Positions 56,301 to 64,000 of a stretch of DNA of 64,000 nucleotides are shown in pieces. The stretch comes from Antennarius striatus. Taxonomy: Eukaryota; Chordata; Actinopteri; Lophiiformes; Antennariidae. The translations under genes were made by a program, and so were the position numbers. Under the pieces are notes generated by a model. That model was not told where the DNA came from. It made no database searches and saw only the letters and a program-made list of their open reading frames with translations. Position 1 is the stretch's first letter; the number at the start of each line of letters is the position of its first letter. The stretch covers positions 10,205,001 to 10,269,000 of the forward strand of contig NC_090797.1 of assembly GCF_040054535.1 (NCBI RefSeq). The letters run 5' to 3'.

Positions 56301-59300
56301 TTTATGAAATCAGATTGGAGTCACTTTCTTATGTGGTCCATGTGGTCTTTCTTATGTGGTCCACATGTATTGGGTTTGGTCTCATGCGACATGGTTGAGA
56401 AGTTAAATCAGTTCAGTTTTATAGTATAGCACCAGCTAGAGAAAGGAAAAACCTGTTATAGAACCCAACGTGTCCCACATAAGCAAGCACTTTAGAAGCT
56501 GAGGCAAGAAAAAAACAACTATTAAAACCTTTAACAGGCAGAAACCTTGGGCAGAACCCCAGACTAATAGTGGGTAACCATCTGAAGAAAGAAAGGGTGA
56601 AAAAGACAGCGTTAGAAAGACAAAGATACTGTAATAGCAGAGCGGGAGAGACTGATTGGGGGAAGTCGAGAACAGATGGAGAGAGAGGTTTCCTGGTAGT
56701 CTAGGCCAATGGCAGCATAGCTATTGGATAGATTAAATCTACACTTTATTTAGAAGGAAAGTCTTCTGTCTACTTTTGAACGTGGAGTTGGTGTCTGCCT
56801 CAAAAACCCAAAGAGAAAGCCGGTTCCACAATAAAAGGGCTTAATAACTGAAAGCCCCCCCCCCCCCCCCAAGTCTGCTTATAGAAATATTTGGAACCAC
56901 GAGCAAATCCGGTTCTAATGGGGCAATGAGCTTTTACAGAACTTGTATGGGTCTCGCATTAACATTCGCACTGAAAACACTGTCCTCATCTGCCACCATA
57001 ACGTTGTTACATTTAAAAAAAGACTTTTGTTTTCATATTCAAAATTTCAAACAGATTTAACAAAAGCAATATAAAACTAGTGTGTCAATACTTCAGATAC
57101 TGGAATGCAGAATTAGATTACCTTTAGGCATTGGCAGGAAACCGGTCTCTATCTCGGTTTTATGCTAATGTAAATTAATTGCCTCCTGTCTGTAGATATC
57201 AAGCTTGTCAGCTAATTCAAACATAAAAATAAACAAGCCAGTCAAAGACTGCAACATCGCAACAGCCCTGAATTCAAAATTGTACCCTGACCTGCTTTCA
57301 CCTAATTTGCCCAGAATTTTGCATCCAAAATGAAACCAAAGTGATAAGTTGACATTGAAATAGTTTTCCAAAGGTGAAGCTCAACACATTTTTGTGCCTC
57401 TGGCTTCCTGAAAATGTTGATTTTTGTTTTTGTGATTACATCTCATCAGGTTTCAGAGATGTGTACCTAAAGGGTATAAAAGTGAGAATTTGACCTTGAC
57501 CTAGATTTTCAAGTACAAGGCTGTGATCTAATTTTTATCCCCTTGCCTCCCTGAATATAACGCCTTTTGTTTCGTCTTTCTAATCCAGTTCCTGAGATAT
57601 GTGGGGAAAATGTACAAAAGTTGAAATATGACCTTGATCTAGTTTTCTCAAGGTCATCATCTTCATCCCATTTGCCGCCTGAGTAATGTGCTTTTTCTTT
57701 CATCTTTCTATCTGCAAAGGTAGTGAAGAAGAAGAAATTTGGTGGACGAACAAACACACACTGACACTTACAATGCATCACCACTTTGCAGGAGATGAAT
57801 ATTTACAAGCAGAATGTCACAGTGGTGAAAGTGAAAGACTTTTAAAGTACTTCACACAAGCCTGTTTGATTATATTCAAATAAAGCACCTGTAGATGATT
57901 CATATTCTGTGAAAATGTTAAGGTTAATTATAAGTTATCCATGAGTGGGCATTAGTGAAGTACATTTCCAGCCAGAACTTGAATTGCTAGTGAAGATGTG
58001 TCATGACAGAATAACATCTCTCCAAATGTCACTTCACAGCTTTGAGAGCTATAAAAGAACGTTGACTCTGCTGATGAGAGATGCTCTCTTGTAACAAGGG
58101 CTCTCCTCACCCCTTTGTTTTTCCTGTAGGTGTGTTGAACTTGCCAGCAGTGGCTGTGGGGATCTTCCTTGGAGGGCTGCTGATGAAGAGGTATAAATTA
58201 AGTGTGGTGTCAGGGGCTCAGCTGTGCTTTGCCACATCCTTCATGTCGTACCTCCTCCTCCTGCTGCAGTTTGGCACCAAGTGTGACAACATTCCTGTGG
58301 CTGGGCTAACCATTTCATATAATGGGTGAGTACAGAAATGTTCCAAGTGCTGGATATTCTTTAACAAACTAAAGAGATGTGATGTAGAAAGTCACAACTT
58401 GCACCTAATCTGAAGGATAAACCCTATTCTCTGTGCAGGACACAGAGTGTGTCATACAAAGAGGATATGCTCTTCTCAGAGTGTAACAGAGACTGCTCGT
58501 GTTCGGCAGAGGAATGGGACCCTGTGTGCTCGGACAGCGGCATCACCTACGTCTCTCCTTGCATGGCTGGCTGCATCAGCTCCAGTGGATACGGCAAGAA
58601 CACTGTAGGCCATTCAGATTATTAGTTATTGACTATTAGGTCTGACAAAGACAAAGACTTGAGTCCTAGAAAGGGTCTCACAAATTCAGACAGTTATCTG
58701 TCACTTATATATGACTGATTACAACCAGGAAATTCCCAAATCATCTCATTTAGGAAAACCACCAGAATTTAATTGTACCAACTTAACAGTCGTATGGAGC
58801 AGCTCACACAGGAACATTTCTCTGTAGCCACACCTCTACTTTTCTCTGGAGGAGGGAATTTAGTCACCACCAGAGAGAAATGAGACCATTAAATCCTTTC
58901 ATTTCTCTCTTCTTGCCCTGGTCTTTTATTTGTTACATCAGTGGGTAGATCATTTGCTATATTTGTTTCACTTATATATTTGGTCACATTTGTCCCATCA
59001 CTATATAATTTATTCTCACTTATTCCAATTGTCTTCTGTGACCATTTATCAAAATTAATTCATCTACAATGTCAAAATAAAAAAAAGGAAAATACCAGGC
59101 TTAAAGTTGATTAATTACAGTATTTTCCGAAATATAAGGCGCACTGGATTATAAAACACATCTTCAATGAATGGTCTATTTTAAAACTTTTTTCATACAT
59201 AAGGTACATTGGATTATGAGAAATTGAAAAAATTAAAGGCTTTTAGGTGCACCTTGTAGTGCGGAAAATATTATAATCATAAGTAAAACTTAGATCTAAA

Positions 59301-60724
59301 TGGTAAACCACCAAATTCACCCTACAGTGCAGTTTCTCATTCTTTTCCAGGTCTTCCTCAACTGCAGCTGTGTGTCTACATCCTTCCCAGCAGGCAACAG
59401 TCTGTCCGTGAAGCTGGGGCAGTGTCCTCACGCCAAAGACTGCAGTCGGAGTTTCACCTCTTACATGGCTGTCTCTGTTCTCAGCTCCTTCATCAGCGCT
59501 CTGGGAACCACGCCTGGCTACATGATCATCATACGGTCTGTATCCCTTAATTATGATGTCATGTATACATATTTGTGATGTTTGACAAGACGGCAAAAAA
59601 ATGCATTTAAAGGCACTAACTGCCCAACTTTTTTGCAGATGCATCTCACCAGAGCTAAAATCCCTTGCGGTGGGAATGCACACCTTGGTAGTTAGGGCAC
59701 TCGGTAAGCATCAGTACTTCCATTTTCAAGTAACTTTTTTAAACTTCTTAATTTTGACGACAGTTTCTGAAAGGTCCCAAAGCTATACCAACCCATCAGC
59801 TAAAACATCTCTTTTTGTCTCACTTGCTTACATATGTTTGTACTAGTTTGGAATGTGACAGGAAACATGACTTAATAAGACAAAACACATCTGATAAATG
59901 CCCTAATAGTGTATATATTTGAACAATATTTTATCTGAAGGAGGAATCCCTGCACCCATATATTTTGGAGCTTTGATTGACACAACATGCCTGAAGTGGT
60001 CGATCAAGACGTGTGGCGGACGGGGGGCATGCCGCATTTATGACTCTACTATGTACAGGTATGTCATGGAGGTCAACATGTGGAAATCAAATGCGAAAAC
60101 AACGTTGCTCTTCTTTACATAATGAAAATATGACAATTATAACATTATAATAATCTCTGTGCTTTTTCTGCATTTTGTGCATCTCTTGTGTCCATTTTCA
60201 GGATCATCTTCCTCGGTCTAATCACATGTCTTAGTGGTTGTTCATATTTCTTCATGATTGCAGTCATCCTCTTCCTCAGACGACAGTTTCAGAAACCAGA
60301 GCGAGAAACAGAGATGGAGAACATGAAAACTGAACTTCAGGCACCATCAAATCCCATTGAGAACCACTCAAGCATCCCTCAACCTCCTAAACTCATGCAG
60401 TGTATTCCAAAAGGTTGTGTGAGGACCACAACAGAATGTGAGGAGGGAGGGGAGGCTCAAGGCACACAGCAGCTCCCCCAAGACATCTCCACAAATAACA
60501 CAGAGGAGAGGAAGCAGCTGAAATCGCTCACAGAAGCCACTGTTGAGTTTACTCCTCTATCAAAGGAAGAGGGATTGAAGGAGCTGGATGAGCAGAAAAC
60601 AAAGAAGGAGGTGGAAGCTGAAAAAGATGAATGCTGTGAGGAGCCCAGTGCACACTTGGAAGAAGAGAAGCTGGAGAATCAGACAGATAAGAATGTATTA
60701 GATAAAGAAAGTGATGGGCGATAA
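50374..60724 (+). CDS. SLCO1/OATP1-family organic anion transporter, second tandem copy (795 aa)
   Basis: Second 12-TM OATP. Coding exons: 50374-50472, 51825-51966, 52124-52256, 52342-52469, 53727-53873, 54333-54431, 54970-55191, 55341-55505, 58130-58325, 58439-58604, 59351-59535, 59639-59703, 59941-60058, 60202-60724; they total 2388 bases. Exons 2, 3, 5, 6 and 8-13 have exactly the same lengths and phases as in the upstream copy, proving tandem duplication. Key features: [14 protein letters not shown] near TM1-TM2, the signature [11 protein letters not shown] (258-268), a Kazal-like loop ([12 protein letters not shown]...YVSPCMAGC), and [18 protein letters not shown], closer to human OATP1C1 than copy 1 is in this stretch. 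The C-terminal tail after TM12 is about 145 residues, rich in Glu and Lys, against about 40 in copy 1. The start ATG has G at -3 and +4 and follows an acceptor at 50324-50325. Member identity within SLCO1 is undecided. Confidence 0.96.
55796..55930 (+). repeat. Teleost interspersed repeat fragment in SLCO copy 2 intron 8
   Basis: 'ctttctttatttgtcattat' followed by 'acacacag...ggtacaacgaaattt' matches a repeat common in fish ('ctttatttgtcattgcacatgtgcaacgaaatt'). Confidence 0.65.
56398..56960 (+). repeat. Larger interspersed repeat in SLCO copy 2 intron 8
   Basis: Blocks include 'acctttaacaggcagaaacc' followed by 'ttgggcagaaccccagact', 'tgggtaaccatctgaagaaa', 'gccggttccacaataaaagg' and 'gcttaataactgaaag', then a poly-C run (56855-56870). 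This order matches a high-copy teleost repeat. No protein is encoded. Confidence 0.7.
57228..57790 (+). repeat. Dispersed repeat, copy 2
   Basis: This copy shares several ordered blocks with 12955-13290 in the same orientation: 'gactgcaacatcgc', 'cctgaattcaaaattgtacc', 'ttgacctag.tttt', 'tttgccgcctgagtaatgtg' followed by 'ctttttctttcatctttcta', and 'acgaacaaacacacactgac'. It is longer in the middle than copy 1, with two successive 'tgaccttgacctag' type units. Confidence 0.75.
59119..59272. mobile_element. MITE-like inverted-repeat element in SLCO copy 2 intron 10
   Basis: The left end 'agtattttccgaaatataag' followed by 'gcgcactggattata' pairs imperfectly with the right end 'ggtgcaccttgtagtgcgga' followed by 'aaatatt'. 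The core 'tcttcaatgaatggtctatt' is also typical. I recognise this short non-autonomous DNA transposon type ('ttttccggactataaggcgc') as widespread in fish. Confidence 0.8.
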
Positions 60725-60885
60725 AACAAAGACCAACAGGAGTCGGTCTAGAAATTTTACTAGAATCTATTTACTGCTGGTTGCAGACAGAAACCAGAAA
60801 AGCCTAAATACTTGCCATTATTTTTTGGGTTTTTTTTACATGTGAAATTATTCTTGAACCCTGTCTGCCCTGCTGAACTTATTTA

Positions 60886-60891
60886 AATAAA
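60886..60891 (+). terminator. Polyadenylation signal of SLCO copy 2
   Basis: AATAAA lies 162 bases after the stop codon at 60722-60724 and is the first canonical signal downstream. Confidence 0.65.
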
Positions 60892-62098
60892 AATATCTGG
60901 TTGGAATAGTGATGCTTCTGGATGAAGACGCCCATCACTGCTCCTGGTGTCCTTGATGCAGCTGTGGATATAGAATGAACTGAACTTTTCTATGGTGGAA
61001 GACTTCTCATGTGCAACATTATTCTAACAGTGTAATGAATTACTATCAGGATGAATTCATGTTTCTGGCCAAACAAAGTGTAAATACACTGTAATTCTTT
61101 TCTTTCTATTGATGGGATATAGAAATAGTGTGAGATGCGGTAATGTCACGTTTGCAGAAGTTTTGATTTTGTATTGCCTCAATTCAGATAATGTAGCATG
61201 TATCTTAGCAAACATTAACATTTACTCAATCTCCCACATTTATGAATTTGATCCCTGCTCTACGCTCACAGAAGGTTTTCTCTTGTATTGCAGGATCTAA
61301 AATTTGATTCTTAGTCGACATTCCTAAGCTGAGTGACTCAATTTCTGCTCTAATGGGATACAGATTAGATTGTTTCAGCAAAGTGTGAACACAGAAATCC
61401 AATCTTTTTCAGTGTGATCTGGGTCACATATGTGGTCCATTAGAGCAGTCACACATCTGATCCATGGCCATATGATATGAATGTGAATGAGCAGGTTTTA
61501 GCATATGCATATGGGCTGAGTGCTCACTGCCAGTGCACGAAAACAAAGAGTGAGGAGAGATGACAACAATGAGGCAAATCAGATGTGAAGTGTGTGTCAT
61601 CAGTGTCCATGTGCCTGTTTATGTGAACAAATTAATAATGTCATGCTATGGACAGAAACCCTGAAAAAATGATGTTCCTATATTCCTCACCAGCGGTTAA
61701 TGAGCTGAAAGTGCAAATTGAGAACATGTATGTCACATGTATGCGTTTGTTAATTAAATATGCCTTGATTAATTTTTTTTTTTGCCCACTAAGGTGTTGT
61801 GCAACAAGTTTTTGATTCATTGCTGACTCATTATCACCTTTCAGAGTTGATGGAGAAACGATCCTGCAGTGTGCTTTGAGCAGACATTGAACAATATTTT
61901 CATTGAATTACAATTACGTACATTCATTTACATTCAATTTGGGAGACATGATTCTGGTCAAGAATCTGGTTTGAATTCCAACATCTGAGGGAAGATATCA
62001 TTTTCCTTTCCTTGTGGTCATGTACTTTGCACTTACTAGGGTTCTTGTAAAACAACTACATGCTATATATACATGTATATATATATATACATTATACA

Positions 62099-62135
62099 AT
62101 TTCCTCCGGGATTAATAAAGTATCTATCTATATAG
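62099..62135 (+). mobile_element. LINE-like 3' tail fragment
   Basis: 'caatttcctccgggattaat' followed by 'aaagtatctatctat' is identical over 27 bases to the tail at 48497, here with only a few ATCT units. It lies directly after a TA-rich stretch. Confidence 0.75.
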
Positions 62136-63009
62136 GGACATTTTTTAAAAAAAGGACATTTGTGAATCTGCAGCCCATAAAGTGGTTTAGTCAGAAAAAT
62201 CCTAGAAACTTAATTTAGGTGATGAATCTTTTTGTTCCCCCATTGAACCATTAGATTAGAATGAAAATGTTTATTGCAGCAGCTTCAAATTTTAGTAAAA
62301 AATGAAAACAAAATTGAAGATGAATTTGATTTCTCTTTTCATGCTTTTCTCAAATAGTTTGTGGGTCCATCAGGGGGAAAAAAACACAATCTATGCTGGC
62401 TTGATGCTGTGCTCCTCCAGCTCTGCAGAGACATTGCATTTAAATTATCCGTCATTTAACCCATTATCAGAAGATTTTCAATTGTGTGTTTCGATCTCTC
62501 TTATTTCAGTTACTGGAGCGGTAGTAAAACCACGTGGGCTAATCTTGTGTATTTCAGACTTCAAGCCACGACATAAGGGAGCATGTTCAAAGAAATAAGA
62601 TTTTTTTAAAAAAGAACATCTTATTCCTGAGATAAGTTAGACTCGGGCATCTTTATGTCAAAAGAAGGAAGAGTTTCACCATCTGGCTCCTCACCATTAT
62701 TGCAGTAATCTAAACGACAAGAGAAGAGACGTGTTTCCCCAGACTGCAGCTTATAAAAATAGAATTAAAATCCCTCACATACCACCCACCTCTCTTTATT
62801 CTCTCCCTTACACTTCGATTGTCTGTTTTTCACTCTTTCTTTCAAGTTCTAATCATTTATAAGGTCATTATTTAAATCTGCATGTGTTTTTATCAGCTTT
62901 CGTATGCAGTTGTAATGGAAAAGAATTGCATTATCAGGCTTGGACATATCCTGTTGGGAATGGCCAGATGACGTTTTACATTAAGATATTGCCTCCATTA
63001 GTTGTTGGA

Positions 63010-63240
63010 CCTCCTCCCTGGGGAGGTGTTCCGGGCATGCCCTACCAGGAGTTGACCTTGAGGAAGACCTAGGACACACAGGAGGATCCATATCTCCGGG
63101 CTGGCCTGGGAACGCCTCGGGATCCCCCCGGAGGAGCTGGAGTAGGTGTCTGGGGAGAAGGACGTATGGGTATCCCTCCTGAGACTGTTGCCCCTGTGAC
63201 CCGGCCCCGGATAAGCGGTTGAAGATAGATGGATGGATGT
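63010..63240 (+). mobile_element. 3' end of a non-LTR retrotransposon (RTE/Rex3-like)
   Basis: The blocks 'tccgggcatgccctaccagg', 'ctgggaacgcctcgggatcc', 'ccccggaggagctggagtag', 'gacccggccccggataagcg' and the tail 'gatagatggatggatg' match the 3' end of a LINE I recall as very common in teleosts, with GATG-type tails reminiscent of Rex3. Only the last few hundred bases are present, consistent with 5' truncation on insertion. The family name is from memory. Confidence 0.75.
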
Positions 63241-63394
63241 TTAAAGAAGTGGAAACAATATTCATGTCAAATTAACAGGAGAGGATGAATGAAAATGAGG
63301 CTGAACAAACCTGTTCAACTATGGTAAAGTAAAAATAAAATAATGAATAAAACTACAAAATCACTGTTGACATCAATAGTTCTTCTTCTCCTTA

Positions 63395-63460
63395 TGGCTT
63401 TACCCTTCAGGGGTCGCCACAGTGAATCAGTTGCCTCCATCTCACAGAAAAAATGGAGAG
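63395..63460 (+). repeat. Teleost interspersed repeat fragment
   Basis: 'ggctttacccttcaggggtc' followed by 'gccacagtgaatcagttgcctccatctcac' matches a repeat common in fish genomes ('cccttcaggggtcgccacagcgaatcat'). Confidence 0.65.
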
Positions 63461-64000
63461 ACAAAAAATATAACTACATGAACTCTAGGCACTCATGAAT
63501 ATGAGTGAGCTACTCGCAAAAGGTATTTCCACCTGTAGGGTTGCTATTGTAAGTAAACACACAGTAATTTGATTGATCATGTGAAAACATTTATTTTAGC
63601 ACCTTGTCATTTACAGAATAAAAATATATATTCATGTGATACACCTCGAAACTGCTCACCCAGGTCAAGATCTGGTGAAGCGTTAAACTCAAGTTTAACT
63701 TCACTAATTAGTACCTCCTCAGTTGTTTGTGACACATCCCATCAAAATAATGAGACGCTGTTCATTATTAATGATAATTCATCTCAACATATATTATTCA
63801 TGATTGAAGAGGCCCAAAGGGAGGCAGCAGGGTCAGAGTTTGGTGACCTGAAACTTCATTATGTGTCGGAAGGTACATAGGGCGACAGCTTCCTTTTCCC
63901 TGGTGTGGGTCTATGGCGGGTCAGTCCCATCACAGATGCTGATGAGAACTGTGACGGAGGTGATGATGAGGATGGTGACGTACAAAGATGTGCGTGTGTG

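Larger units (their letters stand above)
60725..64000. other. 3' flank of SLCO copy 2 to the window edge
   Basis: After the short 3' UTR this contains a LINE-like tail (62099-62135), a second LINE-like 3' end (about 63010-63240) and a repeat fragment (63395-63460). A minus-strand frame at about 63920-64000 encodes a hydrophobic stretch but is too short to assign. I saw no other gene. Confidence 0.65.

Overview
The window looks like nuclear DNA of a ray-finned (teleost) fish. Its genes are split by many GT-AG introns. The non-coding DNA is AT-rich and full of long CA/GT, GA, AAAT and ATCT microsatellites. Several interspersed repeats that I recognise as common in teleosts are scattered through it. 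The gene content (slc2a13, a gel-forming mucin, SLCO1-family transporters) is vertebrate. Exons were assigned by eye from conserved protein sequence plus splice sites. For the three complete genes the exon lengths add up to a whole number of codons ending in a stop.

Layout. (1) 1-10390, minus strand: the 5' part of slc2a13 (proton/myo-inositol cotransporter). Exon 1 is at 9823-10390 and exon 2 at 735-894; the rest lies beyond the left edge. (2) 10391-14730: a divergent intergenic region with GT repeats, a degenerate telomere-like tract and one copy of a dispersed repeat. (3) 14805-30824, plus strand: a complete 44-exon gene for a secreted gel-forming mucin of 2478 residues. Its order is signal peptide, three VWD-C8-TIL assemblies, one Thr/Ser-rich exon with a 57-bp tandem repeat, then a fourth VWD-C8-TIL, VWC-like modules and a C-terminal cystine knot. 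A TATA box lies just upstream. (4) 30825-33210: intergenic. (5) 33211-43128, plus strand: a 14-coding-exon SLCO1/OATP1-type transporter of 690 residues. (6) 43129-50373: intergenic, with a roughly 1-kb terminal-inverted-repeat element that contains a LINE-like tail and a long ATCT array. (7) 50374-60724, plus strand: a second SLCO1-type transporter of 795 residues with the same exon plan and a long acidic C-terminal tail. (8) 60725-64000: 3' flank with LINE-like fragments.

The genes do not form a pathway. slc2a13 and the SLCO genes encode plasma-membrane carriers, for myo-inositol and for organic anions such as bile salts and thyroid hormone conjugates. The mucin is an extracellular polymer. 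The two SLCO genes are clear tandem duplicates. The slc2a13-mucin neighbourhood recalls the mammalian SLC2A13-LRRK2-MUC19 region, but this mucin has a D4 region like MUC2/MUC5. No bacterial-type system, CRISPR array, tRNA or rRNA was seen. The points of most interest are the loss of the first cysteine of the CxxC motif in mucin D1 and D2, the homogenised 57-bp mucin repeat, the divergent tails of the two SLCO copies and the nested mobile elements.
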